In this document: piece by piece, positions 1 to 5,200 of the stretch | Position numbering within the stretch: position 1 is the first letter of the stretch | Layout: each line of letters opens with the position of its first letter | Assembly (NCBI GenBank): GCA_905479965.1 | Contig: CAJQOR010000332.1 | Location: 1-5,351, forward strand | Source: an uncultured Rhizobiaceae group bacterium | GTDB lineage: Bacteria > Pseudomonadota > Alphaproteobacteria > Rhizobiales > Rhizobiaceae | Reading direction: 5' to 3' | Length of the DNA: 5,351 nucleotides | Notes under the pieces: model-generated | Told to the model about the DNA's origin: nothing | Seen by the model: the letters and a program-made list of their open reading frames with translations, nothing else | Databases searched by the model: none | Translations under genes and position numbers: made by a program

Positions 1-68
1 GCTTTAAAGCAAGCTCTGAGGCCGCAAAGAAAACACGAAAGGAAACGCCAGCATTGACCAAAACATAA
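1..68 (+). CDS. Possible C-terminal tail of an IstB-like helper ATPase (partial)
   Basis: The frame beginning at base 3 is open to a TAA at 66-68 and encodes a lysine-rich tail (FKASSEAAKKTRKETPALTK, then T). Basic tails of this kind are common at the end of IstB, the AAA+ target-selection ATPase of IS21 elements, and its place just before the IS21-type repeats fits. A second frame (from base 1, stop TGA at 55-57) also gives a basic tail, so the frame is uncertain. No Walker motif or other diagnostic part of IstB lies within the window. Confidence 0.25.
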   Translation, partial: FKASSEAAKKTRKETPALTKT

Positions 69-90
69 ACGATGATAAATAAACTAGGGT

Positions 91-138
91 GGGTCAAATC
101 TCGGTGAAAATACCGGGTCAGTTCTCAACGAAAATTAA
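91..138. repeat. Two tandem 24-bp IS21-type subterminal repeats
   Basis: Copy one spans 91-114 and copy two 115-138. They match at 16 of 24 positions: GGGTCA, TCTC and GAAAAT are shared at the same spacing. Multiple repeats of this type near the ends of IS21 elements are transposase binding sites, which is the likely role here. Confidence 0.6.
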
Positions 139-184
139 CAGTACTTGGGCGGACAAAATATAAATATCTGTTATCATTGGTGAA

Positions 185-436
185 ATGAGAATAAGAATTA
201 CAGAAGATCAAGATTTAAATGAACTCAGCATCACTTTTCAAAAAATACTTGCTTACCTTGAAGACAACGGCGTTTCATCCGTGGAACGCTGCAACCTCTA
301 TCTCACACCCTTAAAACCTTCAGGCAGTGAACGAGAGTTACCAGCCACCAAATTGATTGATTTTGAAATCATGCCCGACAAGCCAAAATCTGGCGGCGGG
401 GCAGGGTGCAAACGCTCCTATTCAAAATCAAGATAA
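185..436 (+). CDS. Small hypothetical protein, 83 aa
   Basis: An ATG-started frame of 83 codons lies between the IS21-type end and the toxin-antitoxin operon. I do not recognise the family. The first 60 residues look protein-like, with an acidic and amphipathic N-terminal half (ITEDQDLNELSITFQKILAYL) followed by VERCNLYLTPL and KLIDFEIMP. The last 15 residues are glycine-, serine- and arginine-rich and look less native, so the gene may be truncated or read through at its 3' end. No signal peptide, membrane segment or cysteine/histidine motif is apparent. The ribosome binding site is weak (TTGGTGA just upstream). It ends 39 nt before the toxin start, so it could be cotranscribed with higBA or independent. 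It could also be a chance frame. Confidence 0.45.
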   Translation: MRIRITEDQDLNELSITFQKILAYLEDNGVSSVERCNLYLTPLKPSGSERELPATKLIDFEIMPDKPKSGGGAGCKRSYSKSR

Positions 437-448
437 TACTTGTATTAT
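421..448 (+). promoter_or_regulatory. Candidate sigma-70 promoter of the higBA operon
   Basis: TATTAT at 443-448 matches the -10 consensus at 5 of 6 positions. TTCAAA at 421-426 is a weak -35 (4 of 6) with a 16-bp spacer. Transcription would start around 454-458, inside the 18-bp dyad, as expected of an autoregulated toxin-antitoxin operon. It overlaps the 3' end of the upstream small gene. The box assignment is by eye. Confidence 0.35.
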
Positions 449-449
449 T

Positions 450-467
450 TGTACCAAATATGGTACA
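450..467. promoter_or_regulatory. Perfect 18-bp dyad, probable HigA operator
   Basis: TGTACCA at 450-456 and TGGTACA at 461-467 are perfect inverted repeats separated by AATA. The dyad lies immediately downstream of the candidate -10 box and 8 bp before the toxin ATG. HigA-type antitoxins bind such short palindromes through their helix-turn-helix and repress their own operon, so this is the most likely operator. No terminator-like U-tract follows, and the stem is short for a terminator. Confidence 0.55.
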
Positions 468-475
468 TTTTTCTT

Positions 476-829
476 ATGACTGTTCCAAAGCAATTACCTG
501 CACGATTTTTCGTATCCGACACAGGGCGTATTTATGTGCGGGAATGGATTTTGTCGCTATCGCCAGAAGATCGGAAAATGATTGGCGAAGATATTAAAAC
601 GGCGGAGTTTGGCTGGCCGATTGGCATGCCACTATGTCGATCCATATCTAGCATAAAAGGGCTTTGGGAAATTAGAACCAAACTAAGCGGCGGACGAATA
701 GCGCGGGTGTTTTTCTGTGTCTATGAGAGCGAAATGATCTTGCTTCATGGTTTTATCAAGAAAACACAGAAAACCCCAGACAAGGAGCTTGAGACTGCTC
801 GCAAACGAATGAAAGGACTATCCGCATGA
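476..829 (+). CDS. higB: HigB-like toxin, RelE/Gp49-type mRNA interferase
   Basis: The 117-residue product is a typical phage Gp49-like/HigB toxin (DUF891 type, RelE fold). Members of this superfamily bind the ribosome and cleave mRNA during translation, and are held inactive by the antitoxin encoded next to them. Visible family signatures are GLWEIR (residues 62-67), GGRIARVFF (72-80), LLHGFIKKTQKTP (89-101) and ARKRM (108-112), in the expected order, and the length is normal. I chose the ATG at 476. An in-frame TTG at 440 would add 12 hydrophobic residues, and its codons would lie across the -10 box and the operator dyad. No clear Shine-Dalgarno precedes 476 and the leader would be only about 20 nt, so toxin translation may be inefficient. 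The stop overlaps the antitoxin start in ATGA, and the toxin-first order is that of higBA loci. The toxin looks intact. Confidence 0.88.
   Translation: MTVPKQLPARFFVSDTGRIYVREWILSLSPEDRKMIGEDIKTAEFGWPIGMPLCRSISSIKGLWEIRTKLSGGRIARVFFCVYESEMILLHGFIKKTQKTPDKELETARKRMKGLSA
812..817 (+). promoter_or_regulatory. Strong ribosome binding site of the antitoxin
   Basis: AAAGGA lies inside the 3' end of the toxin gene, 8 nt before the antitoxin ATG at 826. It is much better than anything in front of the toxin, which would favour antitoxin over toxin synthesis from the shared mRNA and fixes the antitoxin start. Confidence 0.6.
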
Positions 830-1137
830 GTAACGATGACACAACCAACAGCACTATTGAAACAGGCAAAGCAGGGGCGCTCTTTGATGATTTTCTCAAG
901 GAACAGGGCACCTATGAAGCAACAAGCGAAGTTGCGATCAAGCGCGTTCTGGCGTTTCAGCTTGCAGCAGCCATGAAGGATCAGAAAATCTCCAAGGTTG
1001 AAATGGCAAAGCGGCTCGACACCAGCCGTTCACAGCTTGATCGCTTGCTCGATCCTGAGAACGATTCAATTCCTATTGGTACCCTTGCACGGGCGGCAAA
1101 GGCTGTTGGGCGTTCTTTAAGCTTGGAATTGGTGTAA
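826..1137 (+). CDS. higA: HigA-like antitoxin, XRE-type helix-turn-helix
   Basis: The 103-residue product matches HigA-type antitoxins that accompany Gp49-like toxins. The N-terminal part (about 1-35) is polar with an amphipathic FDDFLKEQGTYEAT segment. A compact helix-turn-helix domain occupies about 37-95, with a first recognition-unit helix near SKVEMAKRL (56-64) and a second near SRSQLDRLL (67-75), followed by PIGTLARAAKAVGRSL. It should neutralise the toxin and, as a dimer, bind the dyad at 450-467 to repress the operon. Translation is coupled to the toxin by the ATGA overlap at 826-829 and served by AAAGGA at 812-817. Its last 157 bp are antisense to the 3' end of the DUF3644 reading frame. 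Codons and domain order look normal, so this strand is the real coding one there. Confidence 0.88.
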   Translation: MSNDDTTNSTIETGKAGALFDDFLKEQGTYEATSEVAIKRVLAFQLAAAMKDQKISKVEMAKRLDTSRSQLDRLLDPENDSIPIGTLARAAKAVGRSLSLELV

Positions 1138-2399
1138 AAAATATGACCGTCCCCGCCACGAAAAAACGCACAAGACGGGCGGCTGGGTAATTCACTTTTA
1201 CCGATGTTCCGAATGGCTGATAAAGTTTCTGGCTTATTGGCAGATTCTATTAGCAGCGCTATCCATGCATCGTTGTACGTGTAATCTCCATGGGCTTTAT
1301 GATAAATGCAGTAGCTCTTATCTGTTTCGTGTGGATTTTGGCTTCGAGAAGCAGGTCGCGCTTTGAAATATTTCCATGCCTTCGAGTGGTCGTTTGTCGT
1401 GAATTTGTTTTTTGTTCCTTTTTGTACACGCTGAACAACCGCTTTGGGTTTGTAGGGAAACAAATGATCGGAAGGCACACGCTTAGCAAGGACAGTGCTT
1501 ATTTCCTTTCCCTCAGCAGAATCAGGTGTGACAAATTGGAAGTGAGTTTGAGACTTCGAGGCTTCACTTAAAGTGTAAATTACCTGAAATTGAAATTCGA
1601 TGTCGCGCTGTTGTTCTTCCGTCATACCCTCTATAATGCCTGCATCAAGCGCTTGGATTTCATTGGGAACAGGGTATTTCGCAGTGGTTTCAAGCTGATC
1701 TATATTCAATCTTGCAAATTGTAGAGCTAAAGAAAGTTCACTTGCTAGAGAAAGTTCTTCGCCAAACATTTCACAAAGTGTTTTATCAAAATTCAAACAA
1801 CATGCTTGGAATAGAGGCGACCAGTGGCGATCAGCTAAGCCGAGGATAAGATGCTCAACATCATCACGTAATTTTTTTATCGCCCATAAGTTATTTTTAA
1901 TGCCTTCTGAGAGTGGGCAATCTCTTTTCTTCAACATTTCTGAAAGCAGAAGTGAACGACCATCATCGCCAATTAAATACACGCCTTTACGGTTATAATA
2001 TTCATGTAGAAGGTATGTCCACGCGATATTCACAAGCACCAAAAATACTTCTGTTTTGAAATTTAACAATGGATTATTAAATGCTTGAACAGCAAGGGTC
2101 ATAGCTTCACGCGCCCTTACAAGACGCTCATCATCATAAACATTTAGTCCAGTTTTTGGGTCGAATGATTTTTTCTTTAGCTCAAAAAATGCAACCTCAT
2201 CATTCGATGCAGATGTTTGTGTTTGATCCTTCTTGATGCCCGTTATGCGACCGCTATTGATTGTTGCGGCTCGACCAATGTTGACCAAAGCCTGAATATC
2301 TTGATTGCGCCAACCGTTATTGAGCAATGCCTTTATTACCCTTTTTTCTTCTTTTGTTAGAGTTGTTTCTTTTGATTTTCGTGCCATTGGATCACCCAT
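981..2399 (-). CDS. DUF3644-type protein with HEPN-like R-X4-H motif, chimeric 3' end
   Basis: The 472-residue frame belongs, by recognition, to the DUF3644 family. Residues about 16-57 form a helix-turn-helix-like region (RNQDIQALVNIGRAATINSG). Residues about 95-275 are the DUF3644 core, including AREAMTLAVQAFNNPLLNFKTE and VNIAWTYLLHEYYNRKG. Within the core, R178-DDVE-H183 fits the R-X4-6-H active-site motif of HEPN ribonucleases, so an RNA-cleaving role is plausible but unproven. A conserved-looking C-terminal piece follows (YCIYHKAHGDYTYNDAW, about 363-379). Residues from about 422 on are read from the antisense strand of higA, and 405-419 from the short frame after it. The native C-terminus has therefore probably been lost and replaced by fortuitous sequence. 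The start at 2399 lies 3 nt after the recombinase stop. ATG at 2387 (MARKSKETT), preceded by GGGTGA, is an equally good start. It is probably cotranscribed with the recombinase. Confidence 0.75.
   Translation of the reverse strand: MGDPMARKSKETTLTKEEKRVIKALLNNGWRNQDIQALVNIGRAATINSGRITGIKKDQTQTSASNDEVAFFELKKKSFDPKTGLNVYDDERLVRAREAMTLAVQAFNNPLLNFKTEVFLVLVNIAWTYLLHEYYNRKGVYLIGDDGRSLLLSEMLKKRDCPLSEGIKNNLWAIKKLRDDVEHLILGLADRHWSPLFQACCLNFDKTLCEMFGEELSLASELSLALQFARLNIDQLETTAKYPVPNEIQALDAGIIEGMTEEQQRDIEFQFQVIYTLSEASKSQTHFQFVTPDSAEGKEISTVLAKRVPSDHLFPYKPKAVVQRVQKGTKNKFTTNDHSKAWKYFKARPASRSQNPHETDKSYCIYHKAHGDYTYNDAWIALLIESANKPETLSAIRNIGKSELPSRPSCAFFRGGDGHIFYTNSKLKERPTAFAARARVPIGIESFSGSSKRSSCERLVSSRFAISTLEIF
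1143..1190 (+). other. 15-codon open frame after higA, possible gene remnant
   Basis: ATG at 1143 opens a frame encoding MTVPATKKRTRRAAG before a TAA at 1188-1190. It begins 5 bp after the antitoxin stop and has a basic start like that of some DNA-binding or replication proteins. It may be the beginning of a third operon gene cut off by the incoming recombinase/DUF3644 segment, or merely chance. No good ribosome binding site is visible. Confidence 0.2.
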
Positions 2400-2402
2400 A
2401 AA

Positions 2403-2948
2403 TCATGTAATTCTCGTAATCGTTGTGTGCGATACGCCAAAATCTTTGGCTATCGATCTAGCGCTATCGCCTTCAATAAGGCGTTGCTTTGCAAGTTCTC
2501 TTTGATGGCTTGTCAATTTGGGCTTACGGCCAAATTTGGTGCCGTTGGCTTTGGCAATTCCACGGCCATCATTTGCACGTTTGATAATGCGTTCGCGTTC
2601 ATCTTCTGCAAGCGCAGAGAGAAACGCTAGAATGCCCTTTCCCATGGGGGTAGTCAGATCAAGCCAAGGCTTGTCTAAGACCTTCACAGAAGCCCCACGA
2701 TCCGCCACACGTTGAATGATGGTTATACCATCCATCATGGAACGGGTTGCACGATCCCATTCAGCGATCACCAGCACGTCATTCGTGCCAAGTGCATCGA
2801 TAGCCCGTTCAAGTTCGGGACGACCCTTGATGGTCTTTGCTGAAGTTTTTTCACGGAATATTTTATCGACTCTGGCCGCGTTCAACGCGCCAATTTGTCG
2901 ATCAAGATTTTGATTGCTGGTTGATACCCGCGCATAGCCAATTTTCAT
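2403..2948 (-). CDS. Serine recombinase, resolvase/invertase family
   Basis: The 181-residue product is a small serine recombinase of the Tn3 resolvase/Hin invertase type, which cuts and rejoins two DNA sites through a covalent serine intermediate. The catalytic motif YARVST gives nucleophile S9 with R7. Further active-site residues are R43 (KGRPELERAI), R66 and R69 (EWDRATRS). The long E-helix runs about 105-129 (FLSALAEDERERIIKRAN). The C-terminal DNA-binding domain is GRKPKL followed by the helix-turn-helix RSIAKDFGVSHTTITRI (164-180). Length and motifs are complete, so it should be active. The start ATG at 2948 has only a weak ribosome binding site. Upstream (2974-3060) is a set of related GGTGC half-sites likely bound by this protein. 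The DUF3644 gene starts 3 nt downstream, implying an operon. Whether it acts as resolvase or invertase cannot be told. Confidence 0.9.
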   Translation of the reverse strand: MKIGYARVSTSNQNLDRQIGALNAARVDKIFREKTSAKTIKGRPELERAIDALGTNDVLVIAEWDRATRSMMDGITIIQRVADRGASVKVLDKPWLDLTTPMGKGILAFLSALAEDERERIIKRANDGRGIAKANGTKFGRKPKLTSHQRELAKQRLIEGDSARSIAKDFGVSHTTITRIT

Positions 2949-2973
2949 GGCTACAGCTTATCAAATCGGCGCA

Positions 2974-2998
2974 ACTTTCGCACCTGATTTATGCACCA
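2974..2998. promoter_or_regulatory. Two direct half-sites related to the 28-bp dyad
   Basis: ATTTATGCACCA (2987-2998) matches the right arm of the dyad at 3049-3060 at 10 of 12 positions. ACTTTCGCACCT (2974-2985) matches it at 8 of 12. They are 13 bp apart, in the same orientation, and just ahead of the recombinase start at 2948. They look like accessory recombinase binding sites, comparable to sites II/III of a resolution site, and could also repress the recombinase promoter. The assignment is by motif similarity within this window only. Confidence 0.4.
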
Positions 2999-3032
2999 TT
3001 CCAACAGATTGATTTTTCAGGGATTTGGTGAG

Positions 3033-3060
3033 TGGTGCAAATATCATAATATTTGCACCA
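3033..3060. promoter_or_regulatory. Perfect 28-bp dyad, candidate recombinase crossover site
   Basis: TGGTGCAAATAT (3033-3044) and ATATTTGCACCA (3049-3060) are perfect 12-bp inverted repeats around CATA, giving a central AT dinucleotide at 3046-3047. Small serine recombinases bind sites of about 26-28 bp as dimers and cut at a central 2-bp step, so size and symmetry fit a crossover site. It lies 85 bp upstream of the recombinase gene, where resolvase sites usually sit. It is not followed by a U-tract on either strand, which argues against a terminator. Confidence 0.5.
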
Positions 3061-3071
3061 TTAATTATTAG

Positions 3072-3101
3072 CCTCACCACGCGTTAAGGCGCGTGGTGAG
3101 G
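3072..3101 (-). terminator. Hairpin terminator at the end of the chemoreceptor gene
   Basis: CCTCACCACGCG (3072-3083) pairs perfectly with CGCGTGGTGAGG (3090-3101) around TTAAGG, a GC-rich 12-bp stem. It begins 16 nt past the chemoreceptor stop codon, which identifies its likely client. Read on the minus strand, it is preceded by AAAACAAA but followed only by CTAATAATTAAT, a poor U-run. The plus strand has the better tail (TTTGTTTTA). It may therefore work in both directions, shielding the chemoreceptor from transcription from the left and the recombinase from read-through. Confidence 0.65.
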
Positions 3102-3116
3102 TTTGTTTTAATAAGC

Positions 3117-4931
3117 TCATGCTGCTCGTTGTGAAAAGGAATTGCTCGTAGAGGCATCACTAGTTTTAAACTCCTGCAGCAATGATCTGAGAGCCGCAAC
3201 TTCGTTGCTTAGAATGTCACTAGAGGCGTTGGTTTCCTCTAACATAGCAGCGCTTTTTTGAGTGCCCTGATCGATAGAATTAACTGCGGAGTTAATTTCC
3301 TGTAGCCCACTCGTTTGTTCTTTAGAAGCACGTCCAATCGCTGAAATATGTTCGGAAACTTCATTCACAGACGTCAAGATTTGTTCAAGTGTTTTGCCTG
3401 TTTGACCAACCAGTTCAACACCATTTTTAACTTGGTCACCTGACTTAGTGATTAGTTCCTTAATTTCATTGGCTGCAACAGCAGAACGTTGTGCAAGTTC
3501 TCTTACCTCCTGCGCAACAACAGCAAAGCCTTTGCCAGCTTCTCCTGCTCGTGCTGCCTCTACACCCGCATTAAGCGCTAGTAAATTTGTTTGGAAAGCA
3601 ATATCATCGATTACAGTAATGATGCTTGCTATCTGATCAGATGAACCTCTAATTTCATCCATAGCAGAAACAGCATTCCGTACCACTTCGCTTGATTCAG
3701 TGGCGGCTTTTTGTGTCTTGCCAACTAACATTTCTGTTTCATCAACTCTTTCAGCTGTCGTTTTTACCGTCGCTGTAATTTCTTCAACTGCCGCCGCTGT
3801 TTCTTCAACTGCCGCTGCTTGCTGTTCACCACGACCAGATAAATCGTTAGAGGCAGAACGTATTTCTTGTGTGCCACCTTCGATGTTTTCAGCACTATTA
3901 CCCACTTGGGTAAGAGCATGCATTAGATCGGATATAGATTTATTAAAGTTAGCTTTAAGCTCAGCATAGGCTTCTGGTAATTCTTCCACAATACGGTATG
4001 ACAGGTTCTTGTTTGCAATATTGGAAAGCGCTTTGCCAAAAGTGCTCACAACAATCTCCCGTTCAGATGCAATTGCTTCTTCCTGTGAAATTCTGCGAGC
4101 TTCTTCAGTCTGTTGTTTTTGTAGGGTTTGCTCTTCAACCAATTGATCATTTTTGATTGCATTATCCTTGAACACTTGTACAGTAGATGCCATAGCACCT
4201 ATCTCATCCTTACGATTTGCATGAGGTACTTCAATGCTATTGTCACCATCAGCAAGCGAAGACATTGTATTCGTCATTTCAATGACAACTCCACCAATGC
4301 TTCTATTAAGAGCCCATCCAAGACCACCAGCCAATACAAGTACGAAAAGACCTCCAGCGACTGATACGAGGTAAGCGAGAGATAAAGTAGAATCTTTTAA
4401 TGCTGATCGAGTAACTAATAATTCACGTTCTGCCGTTTCAAATTCTGCATGCGAAACGCGAATTGCATCCATCATTTTTTTTCCAGCACCAGAAGCTTCA
4501 ATGGCTCTGGCTTCATCTAGTGTATCAGGGCTAGCACCAAGAGTTAATTCAGGTTGAACGACTTTACTAAGCCAAGCATCCGAACCCGCTCCTATACGCT
4601 TTAGGCGCTCTTGTTGTCCCGGATTGTCAGACGTCAAAGTTAGTAGTGCTTCTAGCTTTTCATCAAAGGTTTTTCGACCTGCATGGTATGGTTCTAAAAA
4701 GTTGCTATCGCCAGAGACTAAAAATCCACGAACGCCTGTTTCTTGATCAACAATCGCAGCAATTAACGCTCCGGAGTGATCAAGCACATTGTAAGTGTGG
4801 GAATTCCATTTGTCAGCTTCTTTAAGCTGTGCAAATGAGAAGAGAGACACACCGATAACGGTGAGAAATAACAGTAATAAAGAACCAAAGGAAAATAGAA
4901 ATTTCTTTGACATAGGCAGATTGTTTAACAT
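3117..4931 (-). CDS. Methyl-accepting chemotaxis protein with CHASE3-type sensor
   Basis: This complete 604-residue transmembrane chemoreceptor signals through CheW/CheA to the flagellar motor. TM1 is about 11-33. A periplasmic CHASE3-like sensor lies about 37-175 ([22 protein letters not shown]). TM2 is about 184-207, followed by a HAMP domain (208-262), a charged coiled coil rich in E/Q, and a second HAMP-like stretch (about 291-345). The signalling coiled coil (about 350-590) carries the hairpin tip [20 protein letters not shown] (441-460) and [20 protein letters not shown] (462-481). Likely methylation segments are around [15 protein letters not shown] (370-384) and [11 protein letters not shown] (561-571). 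The Gly in ALNAGVEA is usual in alphaproteobacterial receptors. There is no NWETF-type C-terminal tether. The ligand is unknown. ATG 4931 was chosen; ATG 4913 (MSKKF) is possible, and neither has a strong ribosome binding site. The hairpin at 3072-3101 follows it. Confidence 0.93.
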   Translation of the reverse strand: MLNNLPMSKKFLFSFGSLLLLFLTVIGVSLFSFAQLKEADKWNSHTYNVLDHSGALIAAIVDQETGVRGFLVSGDSNFLEPYHAGRKTFDEKLEALLTLTSDNPGQQERLKRIGAGSDAWLSKVVQPELTLGASPDTLDEARAIEASGAGKKMMDAIRVSHAEFETAERELLVTRSALKDSTLSLAYLVSVAGGLFVLVLAGGLGWALNRSIGGVVIEMTNTMSSLADGDNSIEVPHANRKDEIGAMASTVQVFKDNAIKNDQLVEEQTLQKQQTEEARRISQEEAIASEREIVVSTFGKALSNIANKNLSYRIVEELPEAYAELKANFNKSISDLMHALTQVGNSAENIEGGTQEIRSASNDLSGRGEQQAAAVEETAAAVEEITATVKTTAERVDETEMLVGKTQKAATESSEVVRNAVSAMDEIRGSSDQIASIITVIDDIAFQTNLLALNAGVEAARAGEAGKGFAVVAQEVRELAQRSAVAANEIKELITKSGDQVKNGVELVGQTGKTLEQILTSVNEVSEHISAIGRASKEQTSGLQEINSAVNSIDQGTQKSAAMLEETNASSDILSNEVAALRSLLQEFKTSDASTSNSFSQRAA

Positions 4932-5200
4932 AACGAAAACCCGATTTAGAAAGCCGACTACATCTGCAAGTTGAATAGTATCAAAGCTGTTCTCATATCA
5001 GCACTTTCGTAGAGACTGCTTGCCAAATGTATTATGGTAATTCAGAGTAAATATTATGTTAAAAATAGAACCTTAGATTTAGGATAATATTTTAAGATAG
5101 TATTAAGCATGCTTATTTAGTTTTTTCGCTATTGTTAAGCATGACAATATTGGTAGCATGGCCTCGTATCGTTTACTTTCCTTAAGGTATGAGGACAAAC
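4932..5200. other. Upstream region of the chemoreceptor gene, no coding sequence seen
   Basis: This AT-rich gap separates the chemoreceptor start from the IS256-type end. I see no convincing gene on either strand. The minus-strand promoter should lie here, but several AT-rich hexamers (for example TTGGCA around 5018-5023 read on the minus strand) lack well-spaced partners, so none is called. The distal part holds a repeat cluster listed separately. The native upstream neighbour of the receptor is probably displaced by the insertion at about 5201. Confidence 0.5.
5103..5160. repeat. Cluster of CATGCTTA repeats and dyads upstream of the chemoreceptor
   Basis: TTAAGCATG occurs at 5103-5111 and again at 5135-5143, 32 bp apart (about three helical turns). 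A shortened TAGCATG follows at 5154-5160. The first copy is part of a perfect 12-bp palindrome TAAGCATGCTTA (5104-5115). The second sits between inverted arms TATTGT (5130-5135) and ACAATA (5144-5149). The spacing and symmetry suggest binding sites for a regulator acting on the chemoreceptor promoter, though no partner is identified. Confidence 0.35.

Larger units (their letters stand above)
1..155. mobile_element. End of an IS21-family insertion sequence (partial)
   Basis: The stretch ends in two imperfect tandem copies of a GGGTCA-n2-TCTC-n3-GAAAAT motif. From memory, this is the style of subterminal repeat that follows istB in IS21-family elements of alphaproteobacteria, where the repeats are bound by the IstA transposase. 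IS21 elements end in CA, so the true tip could be at 139-140 (AACA) or 154-155 (GGACA); I cannot decide which without the other end. No complete gene lies in it. The rest of the element would extend left of the window. Family assignment rests on repeat pattern recognition only. Confidence 0.55.

Noticed and set aside
405..412. GGTGCAAA, identical to part of the recombinase half-site
   Set aside because: A single 8-bp match without a dyad or a second half-site is compatible with chance in a window of this size.
440..475. TTG at 440 as the toxin start
   Set aside because: It would add a 12-residue hydrophobic leader not seen in the family, and its codons would lie over the -10 box and the operator dyad. 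ATG 476 gives the usual length.
406..597. Plus-strand frame overlapping the start of the toxin gene
   Set aside because: It is out of frame with the clearly recognisable toxin, has no family features and starts inside the preceding small gene.
1147..1182. Possible stem CCGTC/GACGG or CCGCC/GGCGG after higA as a terminator
   Set aside because: The stems are only 5 bp with loops over 20 nt and no U-tract follows.
1259..1571. Short open frames on both strands within the DUF3644 gene
   Set aside because: They are out-of-frame shadows with hydrophobic or basic runs, no ribosome binding sites and no recognisable motifs.
2305..3031. Several plus-strand frames of 64-67 codons antisense to the recombinase
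   Set aside because: The minus-strand recombinase has every family motif. The antisense frames look like complement artefacts, and the last one runs across the dyad region.
3448..4364. Plus-strand frames antisense to the chemoreceptor gene
   Set aside because: Their alanine- and serine-rich products follow from the complement of the repetitive coiled-coil codons. No independent coding evidence.
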